Made by a program: the position numbers and the translations under genes. This document shows positions 8,391-16,592 of a stretch of 44,441 bases of DNA, one piece after another. Each line of letters starts with the position of its first letter. Position 1 is the stretch's first letter. The DNA comes from an uncultured Ruminococcus sp. (lineage in GTDB: Bacteria; Bacillota; Clostridia; Oscillospirales; Acutalibacteraceae): positions 1 to 44,441 of the forward strand of contig CADCKR010000020.1 in the NCBI GenBank assembly GCA_902802105.1. Direction: 5' to 3'. The notes beneath the pieces are model-generated. The model saw nothing but the letters and a program-made list of their open reading frames with translations, ran no database searches and was not told the DNA's origin.

Positions 8391-9953
8391 TCAATCATCG
8401 GCATCCTGATCGCCCTTATCGTAATTATCCGTGATAGTCTGCCCCTGTGCCTGATTGAGAAGCTCAGGGAGATTATATGAATTGTTGCCGAATGCGGAGT
8501 ATGTCACCATTGTGAACAGAACGTCTGTTATACCCATCTGCTTGATGAAATCCACAAGGTTGAGCTGGAAATATCTCATGTCTGTGATATATATTTCCTC
8601 AAAGGAGTTCATCAGGAAGCCCGGTACAGCATTGCCATAGCTGTCCTTGACAAGAAGAAGCTTTCGTCCGTTCTTTACGTTGGTGCGCACCTTGACGATC
8701 TGCTCGTCACCGCCGAAGAAAGTAAGATAAGCGTTCGTCTGCGGGTCACCTACCTGCTTGAAGTAAGAGCCCGTGTAATCGTATGTGAAATCCGTGTCGT
8801 AAAAATCAGTCTTGCACTTATCGTAGTTATCGGGAATATAATAGGTGAAGTCCTCGGGATCGTTCTTTATATTGATATCACCGCCGGAAAAAGCGTACAT
8901 CGTACCGACAAAGCCCTCAATAGTCTGCGGCTTGAAGGTACTAAGCTCCTTGAAGTCTACTCCTGCCGTCTTCGCAAACTCCTGAGCTGCATAGTAAGCG
9001 CCAAGCGGCATCCAGTGATGGTCTGTGCGGCAGTAGATATTCTCCTCCGTATGCCTGCTGAGAACAGTGTCTGCATCAACGATCTTTATGTCCTTTGAAA
9101 GTCTTGACGAAAGGTCATCAATGTATTCCTTCTGGTTAGCAGTGTAGGAATCGTAGTTTGCAGGAGTGTAAAACTCGCAGGGAAGCGGGATTATCATTGA
9201 GTAAATATTGATATTGCTGTCAAGTGAGCTGCGCAGGTCGTTCAGCGAATCCGCATAAGCATTGCCGGAGCCGCCGCCGAAGAGTTCAAGCCCGCGGTAG
9301 TGACCGTCCTGATATACAACGATAACACCGTTTTCAACGGTGTATTCCGCATCCATCTCACGATAGTTCTTCTGCGGCTTGCTCTCTGAGCTTTCCTGAG
9401 CTTCGGAGCTCTGCTGCGAAGGCTCTGCGCTTGCCTGTGTGCTCGTCTGTGAGCTTGCTTCGGCAGGCTTGCCTGACTGATCGCTCTTGCTCGTTTCGCC
9501 TGTCTTTTTAGTTGTTTTCTTCGGGACCTTCTTGATATCGCCTACAACATTAACGCTGTCCTGAGTAGAGATGCCGAAGATCGACTTCATGCTGTTGCCG
9601 TTGTTTTTCAGGTCGTCACGGAAGGGTGCGGTATCGGTGAACCACTGATTGATGCCGTTTGTGAATTTACCGCTGAAATAGTTCTCAACGGTAAACTCAG
9701 GGAACTTTGCAAGCGTTCTCTTTTCTATCTGCGACACCTCGGAACGCGGAAAGCAGACAAAGAAAATTATCATTACAACGAACACCGGCAGCATTATCAT
9801 AACAGAAAGCACGGACGAAAACTGCCTGACAGAAGAGCGCTTATATGAATTGAAGCTTTTCTTGCCCTGGCTGCTCGTTTTATCGACCGGAGCAGCTGCT
9901 TTGCTGTCTTTACCGCTGCTGTTCGCAGGATTGCTTGAATTATTATCCATCAT
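8391..9953 (-). CDS. DHHW-family membrane-anchored SGNH-like protein
   Basis: A 520-residue extracytoplasmic protein. One membrane anchor lies at residues 46-68 after a polar N-terminal tail, and a Ser/Gln/Lys-rich linker at 145-197. The outer domain carries the family motif D311-H312-H313-W314 and a later KDSYGNA (436-442), both typical of the AlgJ/AlgX/DHHW group. These proteins work beside MBOAT acyltransferases in O-acylation of extracellular polymers, and the MBOAT gene lies 20 bases upstream here. I infer it completes acyl transfer outside the membrane, as DltD or AlgJ do. AGGAGGAAAA precedes two successive ATGs (9953 and 9950); the second has the better spacing. Confidence 0.85.
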   Translation of the reverse strand: MMDNNSSNPANSSGKDSKAAAPVDKTSSQGKKSFNSYKRSSVRQFSSVLSVMIMLPVFVVMIIFFVCFPRSEVSQIEKRTLAKFPEFTVENYFSGKFTNGINQWFTDTAPFRDDLKNNGNSMKSIFGISTQDSVNVVGDIKKVPKKTTKKTGETSKSDQSGKPAEASSQTSTQASAEPSQQSSEAQESSESKPQKNYREMDAEYTVENGVIVVYQDGHYRGLELFGGGSGNAYADSLNDLRSSLDSNINIYSMIIPLPCEFYTPANYDSYTANQKEYIDDLSSRLSKDIKIVDADTVLSRHTEENIYCRTDHHWMPLGAYYAAQEFAKTAGVDFKELSTFKPQTIEGFVGTMYAFSGGDINIKNDPEDFTYYIPDNYDKCKTDFYDTDFTYDYTGSYFKQVGDPQTNAYLTFFGGDEQIVKVRTNVKNGRKLLLVKDSYGNAVPGFLMNSFEEIYITDMRYFQLNLVDFIKQMGITDVLFTMVTYSAFGNNSYNLPELLNQAQGQTITDNYDKGDQDADD

Positions 9954-9973
9954 TTTCCTCCTCTCTCAGAGCA

Positions 9974-11416
9974 TCAGAAACGGAAGTACAGGAAGGGATT
10001 GTTGGTCGAATCTACCAACATTATGCTTGAAGCTATGAGCAGCATCATACAGCCCGCAACGCCAAGCATCTTTCCTGTAAGGTATACAACATTATTGCCC
10101 CATTCAAAGAAGAATTTCTTGATCTGCTGAAGTATCGGGGTAGATGCAGCAATGGCAAATATCACAAGGAAGATATTCTTCAGGAAAGCGCTCCATGTGA
10201 TCTGATCGGCAAATCCGCTGCCGTTTACGAACATTCCTATGCCTGAAATATTCATAAAGAAGTTGCCAAGCTGGTTCATGTCGGAGAAACAGAATATTCC
10301 GAATCCGACGACTATTATTATCTTGCTGTAGATATGAGTGAGCACCTTCGGCCATTTCTTCATGCGCTTCTTGCCGATCTTGATCTCAAGCAGCAGGAAA
10401 AGCCCGAAGTAAAGCCCCCAGAAAATATAGTTCCATGCAGCGCCGTGCCACAGGCCTGTGCAGAACCACACAAGGAACAGGTTGAGGTACTTTCTTGTCT
10501 TGCCGAAGATAGGCACATAGAAAAGATAATCCCTGAAAAATGAGCTCAGAGAAATATGCCATCTCTGCCAGAACTCGCTTATAGTCTTGCAGATAAACGG
10601 ATATTTGAAGTTCTCGTCAAAGTGGAAGCCGAAAATGCGTCCAAGACCTATGGCCATATCCGAATATCCGCTGAAATCGAAGTAAACATAGAGCGAATAG
10701 CAGATTATAACGAACCATGTACCAAGGAAGGAAAGCGACGAAATATCCGCATACTGATTCTTGTTGACATCGCCGTAGAACTGTGTGACGACAGCATACA
10801 GGTTGTTGGCTATAATTACCTTCTTTGCAAGGCCTACTATAAAGCGCATTGAGCCCTCGCTGATATCAACAGCTGTTGAACGTCGCTTTTCGATCTCCTT
10901 CTCAACAACGCTGTAGCGGACGATGGGGCCTGCAATAAGCTGCGGGAAAAGCGAAAGATAGAGCAGAAATTTCTTGAATGATCTCTGCGGCTTTACAGTT
11001 TCCCAGTAGCAGTCTATGATGTAGGATATCGCCTGGAAGGTAAAGAAGCTGATGCCTATCGGCAGTGAGATATTCGGGACGGGTATCCCGATATGCAGCA
11101 GGCCGTTGATGTTCTCCACCAGGAAGCCTGTGTATTTGAATATCACAAGCAGCAGAACATCGACTATAATAGCAGAAGCAACTACGGTCTTAGCCTTGGT
11201 TTGCCCTTTGTATCGCCCTATCAGACCGCCCATGAACCAGTTGAAGGCGGCGCTGAAAAGCAGGAGAAGGACATAGAGCGGTTCTCCCCAGGCATAGAAT
11301 ACCAGAGAGAAAATGATGAGCACGGTATTTTTCGTCTTCAGCTTTTTACTGACAAAATAGCAGAGCAAGCATAGAGGAAGAAAAATATACAGAAAAAACA
11401 GATCTGCAAAAACCAT
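9974..11416 (-). CDS. MBOAT family O-acyltransferase
   Basis: A 480-residue polytopic membrane acyltransferase of the DltB/AlgI group with about 11 hydrophobic segments. The catalytic His324 lies in GLWHGAAWNY and a second conserved His287 in FWQRWHISL. Such enzymes pass acyl groups across the membrane to a polysaccharide or teichoic acid acceptor. Downstream are a DHHW partner, an FkbH-like loader and an ACP, so the donor may be an acyl-ACP as in DltB; this is inference. The gene begins the second transcription unit of the polymer locus: AAGGAGAA sits before the ATG and a promoter is visible at 11516-11488. Confidence 0.92.
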   Translation of the reverse strand: MVFADLFFLYIFLPLCLLCYFVSKKLKTKNTVLIIFSLVFYAWGEPLYVLLLLFSAAFNWFMGGLIGRYKGQTKAKTVVASAIIVDVLLLVIFKYTGFLVENINGLLHIGIPVPNISLPIGISFFTFQAISYIIDCYWETVKPQRSFKKFLLYLSLFPQLIAGPIVRYSVVEKEIEKRRSTAVDISEGSMRFIVGLAKKVIIANNLYAVVTQFYGDVNKNQYADISSLSFLGTWFVIICYSLYVYFDFSGYSDMAIGLGRIFGFHFDENFKYPFICKTISEFWQRWHISLSSFFRDYLFYVPIFGKTRKYLNLFLVWFCTGLWHGAAWNYIFWGLYFGLFLLLEIKIGKKRMKKWPKVLTHIYSKIIIVVGFGIFCFSDMNQLGNFFMNISGIGMFVNGSGFADQITWSAFLKNIFLVIFAIAASTPILQQIKKFFFEWGNNVVYLTGKMLGVAGCMMLLIASSIMLVDSTNNPFLYFRF

Positions 11417-11487
11417 ATTATTTCTCCTTCTGACCTTTTTCTTTCAGCACTGAAAAAACACAGTGACAAAAATAAGTTAATAGTTAA

Positions 11488-11516
11488 ATTTTACCTCAAT
11501 GAAAAACGGATATCAA
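11488..11516 (-). promoter_or_regulatory. Promoter of the MBOAT-DHHW-FkbH-ACP operon
   Basis: Minus strand TTGATA (11516-11511), 17-base spacer, TAAAAT (11493-11488). It lies in the 167-base gap after the GT2-TagF gene and makes separate transcription of the acylation genes plausible. Confidence 0.55.
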
Positions 11517-11583
11517 GTGTTTTTTGCCAATTATTTATTCCAAATCTGTAATAATTGCCGCTGTTCGCGGGCGCAGGCAGCTG

Positions 11584-14301
11584 TCAGTCCTCATTTGCAC
11601 CGGCAAGGCTGCATATACTGTTGTAAACACGCTCACAGCTCTTATCGTCAAAATACGGATAGAAAGCCTCTACACGCCTGATATATTTCGGGTCGTTGCG
11701 GCAGTCGTTTTCGATCTCGCGCACCATTGCATCAACAGTGCTTTCGATATCCCTGCACACAGGGCCGAAGCCGTTTTCCTCATAGCTGAAATAGCCCTCC
11801 GAATATGAATGGCTCGCAAAAAATTCCTCTTTGTCAAACTGCGAATAGATAACGGGCTTTTTCAGATAGCCGAAATCGAAAAATACGCTCGAAAAGTCCG
11901 TGACAAGCAGAGCGCACTCGGCAAACTGCTTCTGATAGTCAACATAGCCCTTGTTGACACGGAAAACATCATTTTCAGTGAAATCAACATACTGCTCGGT
12001 AAAAAGCGGATGCAGGCAGAACAGACCCTCGTACCCTTTTTTGCGCATACATTCAAGAAGCCTCGGATGGTTTATAAGTCCGTTGTAGAAAGCGAAAAAG
12101 TCACTTTCCTTGAATTTGTCATAGTAAACGCTTGTGTCTGTCCTCGGGTCAACGCACTTGCTCAGGGATTTGCGCCAGGTAGGAATTATAAGGACCTTCT
12201 TCTTTACGTTTTTGCCCATACGGGTAAGATTATCAAACCTTGGAAAGCCCGTAAGCTTTACAACGCTTTCGTCATAGAAATAATTGCCTTCAAGTATTGA
12301 CTTATACTCAGGCACACCGGCAGTAACGAAAATGCTTATATTCTTGTTGAAGCGGTTGAGCCAGCCTGAGATATCGTCCTTTGTAATGCCGTGCTGCAAG
12401 AATACGAACCTGTAATTATAAAGGTCGGACATATATGCATAATCACCGCCGAAGGGGTTGAGCACATAATCGCTTGCCTGTGAAGATATTACCATCTTTG
12501 CAAATAGGGTGAGCAGACGGAACCTGACTGAATCAAAATCGACTACTCTGCCGATCTTTTTCATCTTTGCATAGTCCTCGCTGCTTTTTTGTATTACAAA
12601 GTAGGGCTTTATGCCCTTTGGCTTTTTATCGCAGATATAGCGGAACAGGTGTTCGCCGTTGTCGCCTGCCTTGTTCGGACGGTCGGATATGAGCCACACG
12701 TTTTTATAGAAGCGATGCAGCAGCCGATAGAGCATTCTCCATTTGACAAGGTAGCCGCGCTTCGATTTTTCAAGATAATTCCTGTACTCTTCCTCATATC
12801 TTGACTCAAGGCGCTTTGTAAAGGGAGTTACCTTTATATATTTATTCCTTATGCGGATAAAGCGGTCGCCTGTTTTCCAGTAGCCGGCATTGCCGCTTTT
12901 TGAGGGAATGTGAGAGAATTTTCCGGGGCTTATGTAGAGCCTTGTGACAAATTCACCGCGGAATGTCATAATGAACTCAACATTTGTCTCGCCGTCCTCC
13001 TTTATCGGGACTGTAAAGGAGAATCCCTTGCCGTCATACGCCTTCATTCCGAGAATGCTTACATCGTATTTTTCAGCATGGAAACGCTCAGGATCATACA
13101 GTACATTATCCGCTTTGGCCTGTATCGTGTAGTCATCCTGATCGAGCAGGATATTGTCTCTGCCCTCAATGCGGAGCATACCGTCCTTGATATACAGGAA
13201 ATCCGCAGTCAGCAGGTTCTTCTGGTCAAACAGGTTGATGACGCAGATATTGTTGAAAAGAAGCTTGCCGTGGTCGTATTCAAACTCCTTGCAGATATTG
13301 CGCTTATATTTTATGTTCATTGCATATATCTTCTGCCCGATGCCCATATTTTTCTGCATACAGATAATGCGGTCTGAGATATTTACAAGTATTTTATTTA
13401 TCAGTTCACGATAGCGGTCAAGATCCTCCTGCTCAAGATACCCTTCAAGCTGCTTTGCGATACGCCAGCGCATATCATACATGACGGTATACTGTATGAA
13501 TTCCATTACCCTGCCGTATTTTTTTATAGACTGCTCAATAAGATCAAGATGGAAATACACAGGAGAATCAAAATAGTAGCTCTCTGAACGAAGCTCGTTC
13601 TGCAGCGCCGACGACTCATCCTTTCTCTTGCGGTAGAGGTGTACAGCGCCCTTTACAACGCCCAGCTTGCATTTGTCAAGCAGTATGGAATTGATAAACT
13701 GAGCATCCTCGCCGTATTTAAGGTGTTCAGAAAAGCGGTGATCTCCTATAGCATCGGCCTTGATGAATGCGCCTGTAACGTCCATCTGTATCATTTCGTA
13801 ATTTGCGATAAGGTCGATAACTCTTGTGGACGAAAATTTATAGTCAAGGTGGTGATATCCCGAAGCCGCATCAAAAAATTTCTTTCGTGCGCCTACAACA
13901 TCCACCTCATCAGTATGCTTTTCAAAAAAAGCATTTACCCATTTGAAGGCATTTTTGCTCCAGCAGTCGTCCGAATCAAGGAAGTTTACATATTTGCCCC
14001 TGATATAGTTTATGCCGTTGTTTCTTGCGGCGCTGACGCCTGCATTTTCCTGTTTTACGTATACGATATTATCCGGATACCTGTCACGATAGCTCAGACA
14101 TATTTCTTCGCTGTTGTCGGTGCTGCCGTCATTTACAAGTATCACCTGTATCTTATCAAAACCGATGGTCTGCCCTATCACGGAATCCAGCGTTTCGGCA
14201 AGATAACGCTCCACGTTATAAACAGGTATCACGACAGAAAATAAAAAGGGATAATCCTGTTCCGGAACCTCAGTGATCTCCGGTTCTGCATTTGTCTGCA
14301 T
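11584..14301 (-). CDS. Fusion of GT2 glycosyltransferase and TagF-type CDP-glycerol glycerophosphotransferase
   Basis: A 905-residue cytoplasmic or membrane-associated polymerase-like enzyme. Residues about 20-250 form a GT-A family 2 domain (FSVVIPVYNVERYL, VNDGSTD, metal-binding DSDD at 109-112). A middle region of about 270 residues has no motif I recognise. Residues about 530-900 match TagB/TagF glycerophosphotransferases: FLQHGITKDD, a GFPRFDNL step, IPTWRKSL and VTDFSSVFFDFGYLKKP. It probably adds a sugar and glycerol- or ribitol-phosphate units to a surface polymer; the actual substrates are not visible. The start at 14301 follows GAGGAGG; the longer frame to 14376 has no ribosome site and would overlap the previous gene. 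Confidence 0.9.
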   Translation of the reverse strand: MQTNAEPEITEVPEQDYPFLFSVVIPVYNVERYLAETLDSVIGQTIGFDKIQVILVNDGSTDNSEEICLSYRDRYPDNIVYVKQENAGVSAARNNGINYIRGKYVNFLDSDDCWSKNAFKWVNAFFEKHTDEVDVVGARKKFFDAASGYHHLDYKFSSTRVIDLIANYEMIQMDVTGAFIKADAIGDHRFSEHLKYGEDAQFINSILLDKCKLGVVKGAVHLYRKRKDESSALQNELRSESYYFDSPVYFHLDLIEQSIKKYGRVMEFIQYTVMYDMRWRIAKQLEGYLEQEDLDRYRELINKILVNISDRIICMQKNMGIGQKIYAMNIKYKRNICKEFEYDHGKLLFNNICVINLFDQKNLLTADFLYIKDGMLRIEGRDNILLDQDDYTIQAKADNVLYDPERFHAEKYDVSILGMKAYDGKGFSFTVPIKEDGETNVEFIMTFRGEFVTRLYISPGKFSHIPSKSGNAGYWKTGDRFIRIRNKYIKVTPFTKRLESRYEEEYRNYLEKSKRGYLVKWRMLYRLLHRFYKNVWLISDRPNKAGDNGEHLFRYICDKKPKGIKPYFVIQKSSEDYAKMKKIGRVVDFDSVRFRLLTLFAKMVISSQASDYVLNPFGGDYAYMSDLYNYRFVFLQHGITKDDISGWLNRFNKNISIFVTAGVPEYKSILEGNYFYDESVVKLTGFPRFDNLTRMGKNVKKKVLIIPTWRKSLSKCVDPRTDTSVYYDKFKESDFFAFYNGLINHPRLLECMRKKGYEGLFCLHPLFTEQYVDFTENDVFRVNKGYVDYQKQFAECALLVTDFSSVFFDFGYLKKPVIYSQFDKEEFFASHSYSEGYFSYEENGFGPVCRDIESTVDAMVREIENDCRNDPKYIRRVEAFYPYFDDKSCERVYNSICSLAGANED

Positions 14302-14335
14302 TTTATAACTCCTCCTCGATTCAGAAATATCAGGC

Positions 14336-15334
14336 TCAGATCTCAAATCCCGACTTTTCGGGCAGCAGCTTTTCAAAGGCTTCTATGACCTGCTGCTTTT
14401 GCAGTTCAAAATCTCTCGTTCCCACTGTGTCATTGACGCAGATCAGCTTATATCTGCCGCTGCCGATAGATCCCAGCATTTCATTATAGATATTGTCCTT
14501 TATATGGAAGCAGCGTCCGATTTTTTTATCTCTCGGAACTGCAATGCCCTCGCAAAGCTGCCAGAATTTCATAAGCCACTGGTTGCAGTTTGATTTCGTC
14601 CTGAATTTATCCCTGCAAGTAAGATCGAGAGTATCTCCCTCGGCCTCCCAGACCTTCTCAAATGTCGATTTAAGGAAATTGGTAGGCAGATGGTTATAGT
14701 ATATCCCCGGAAACCACGGCCATACATTGAGCATCCTTGTCTTGACTACCCTTGTCATTCCGTTTTTCATGCTTAACCACTTGCGCCTGTTTTTGGACTT
14801 GAAAATGTCATTCTTGTTAAAGTGTGTGTTGATAAGCTCGATATCATTCCCGTTGAAAAATCCGGCGCTTTTTTTTGCAAAATAGATGCAGTCGAGCCCG
14901 TATGTATCCATAGGACAGCCGTTCCTGAAAAAGTCCTCCGGCTTTACAGGCGCAGTCACGAACATATCATCGTTAAAATAGACAAACTGTTCGCTGAGCC
15001 CCTTTATCCTGTGAAGATTCAGCTCTATGGTATTCGCGTTGAAGGTCGGCAGATATTTTTCGGGGATATAATCCTTATGGTTCACAATATTGAGCTTTGG
15101 GCTATTTTTATTTATCCATGCCGGAAGATGCCCCCAGGTGACAAAATGTATGCGGTTTACCCAAGGCGCAAATTTTTCTATCCCCCTGAACCAGTATTGC
15201 AGATTGTCCCAGCTTCGGTAACGTATCTCGGTATTGTCTCCCCTCTCGTCCGATGAGTCGTATTTATTCTTTTCAGCCCGCCACGCCGGGTCTGCGCCGT
15301 CTACCCATATCATAACAAAATCTATCTTATCCAA
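14336..15334 (-). CDS. Stealth-type capsular polysaccharide phosphotransferase (copy 1)
   Basis: A 332-residue enzyme of the Stealth family, which transfers sugar-1-phosphate units to make phosphodiester-linked polysaccharides. Conserved region 1 is at the N-terminus (IDFVMIWVDGADP). CR2 includes RYRSWDNLQYW, FAPWVNRIHFVTWG, a long run ending at LPTFNANTIELNLHRIKGL and YFNDDMF. CR4 is near the end (ICVNDT). The frame is open to an ATG at 15448, but that extension translates an intergenic repeat. A TTG at 15334 lies 8 bases after AAGGGG and puts the CR1 motif at the N-terminus, so I start there. The 35-base gap to the next gene suggests one operon. Confidence 0.88.
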   Translation of the reverse strand: MDKIDFVMIWVDGADPAWRAEKNKYDSSDERGDNTEIRYRSWDNLQYWFRGIEKFAPWVNRIHFVTWGHLPAWINKNSPKLNIVNHKDYIPEKYLPTFNANTIELNLHRIKGLSEQFVYFNDDMFVTAPVKPEDFFRNGCPMDTYGLDCIYFAKKSAGFFNGNDIELINTHFNKNDIFKSKNRRKWLSMKNGMTRVVKTRMLNVWPWFPGIYYNHLPTNFLKSTFEKVWEAEGDTLDLTCRDKFRTKSNCNQWLMKFWQLCEGIAVPRDKKIGRCFHIKDNIYNEMLGSIGSGRYKLICVNDTVGTRDFELQKQQVIEAFEKLLPEKSGFEI

Positions 15335-15367
15335 ATTTTCATCCCCTTTTATTCGCTCCCGGTCAGG

Positions 15368-15440
15368 GGGACTTTTGCGAAAAAGTCCCCCCGACACCCC
15401 CGAAAACGATGTTTTAAAATTATCCTTCAAAGGAAAGTCA
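15368..15440. repeat. Intergenic tandem repeat R1 with hairpin
   Basis: A unit of about 73 bases closely matching 15484-15557. It starts with the hairpin GGGACTTTT-GCGA-AAAGTCCC and continues through CCGACACC, GAAAACGATGTTTTAAAAT and TTCAAAGG to AAGTCA. It lies just upstream of the first Stealth gene. Confidence 0.8.
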
Positions 15441-15483
15441 TAGAACAATATCTCGGTTATGTGTTTCCCTATTCACCTAATTT

Positions 15484-15557
15484 GGGACTTTTGCGAAAAA
15501 GTCCCCCCGACACCACCGAAAACGATGTTTTAAAATTGTATATTCAAAGGCAAGTCA
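15484..15557. repeat. Intergenic tandem repeat R2 with hairpin, overlapping a stop codon
   Basis: Second copy of R1, differing by a few substitutions and small gaps. Its last three bases (15555-15557) are the stop codon of the second Stealth gene. The hairpin could act as a weak terminator, but no T-run follows on the minus strand. Confidence 0.8.
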
Positions 15558-16592
15558 AAGCTCAAAGGACGATTTTTCAGGAAGAATGCTGTCAAAAGCC
15601 TCCCTTACCCTTTGCTTCTTGGTGTCAAAATCCTTCGTCCTCGGAGTATCGTTGACGCATATCATACTAAAGCTCTTATTTATTATATCGCTGCAAAGCT
15701 GCTCAAAATTGTCCTCCTCTATATGGTAAGCCTTGCCGAACTTATACGACCTTACCTCATAGTTCCCTTTGCAAAGCTGCCAATACTTGAACAGCCATTG
15801 ATTAACATTTGATTCCCTTCTGAAACGGTCACGGCAGGTCTTATCCAGAATATCGCCGTACTTTTCCCAGACCTCTGCTATAGTCGATTTGCAAAGATCA
15901 GTCGGAAGGTGGTCGTAGTGAAAGCCCGGAAACCAGTCCCATGCCGAAAGCAGGAAGGTTTTCAGGCGTATTGTCCTGCCGTTTTTCAGTGCAAACCATT
16001 TGCGGAAGTCACGCTTCATTATCCGGCGTTTCTGTCCCTTGAATTCGGTATTTATCACTTCCATGTTTGAACCGTTGAAGTGACCTGCGCTGTCCTCGCC
16101 AAAATAGATGCAGTTAAGCCCGAAGGTATCGCAGGGTCTGCCGTTTTTGAAAAAGTCCTCAGGTCTGACCGGCCTTGTAAGGAACATATCATCATTGAAG
16201 TAAACAAAATTTTCACTCAGCCCCGGTATGCGGTGCATATTCAGTTCGATAGTATGTGAGCTGAAGGTCGGAAGATATTCCTGCGGTATATAGTCACGGT
16301 GATCAACAATATTCAGCTTAGGCGCATCCTTTTTAAGCCACACGGGAGTATGCCCCCATGTTATAAAGTGTATCCTGTTTACCCAGGGCGCAAATTTTTC
16401 CGCTGCCCTGAACCAATACTGCAGATTGTCCCAGTCACGGTAGCGCACCTCAGAGCTGCTTTCAGCCATCGGAGACGGAGAATAGCAGGCCTTTTCCTTT
16501 TGCCACTCAGGATCATTTCCGTCTACCCACGGCAGCACAAAATCGATCTTTTGCTCTTCCTTATGTTCTTCACTGATGCTTCTTTTCCCCAT
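15555..16592 (-). CDS. Stealth-type capsular polysaccharide phosphotransferase (copy 2)
   Basis: A 345-residue paralogue of the gene at 14336-15334 with the same architecture: CR1 IDFVLPWVDGNDP, CR2 RYRDWDNLQYWF to LPTFSSHTIELNMHRIPGL and YFNDDMF, CR4 ICVNDT. The two differ throughout, so they are diverged tandem paralogues rather than a recent duplication and may act on different acceptors or alternate in one repeat unit. The start overlaps the previous gene by 23 bases; AAGGAG lies 10 bases before the ATG, typical of translational coupling. Confidence 0.88.
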   Translation of the reverse strand: MGKRSISEEHKEEQKIDFVLPWVDGNDPEWQKEKACYSPSPMAESSSEVRYRDWDNLQYWFRAAEKFAPWVNRIHFITWGHTPVWLKKDAPKLNIVDHRDYIPQEYLPTFSSHTIELNMHRIPGLSENFVYFNDDMFLTRPVRPEDFFKNGRPCDTFGLNCIYFGEDSAGHFNGSNMEVINTEFKGQKRRIMKRDFRKWFALKNGRTIRLKTFLLSAWDWFPGFHYDHLPTDLCKSTIAEVWEKYGDILDKTCRDRFRRESNVNQWLFKYWQLCKGNYEVRSYKFGKAYHIEEDNFEQLCSDIINKSFSMICVNDTPRTKDFDTKKQRVREAFDSILPEKSSFEL

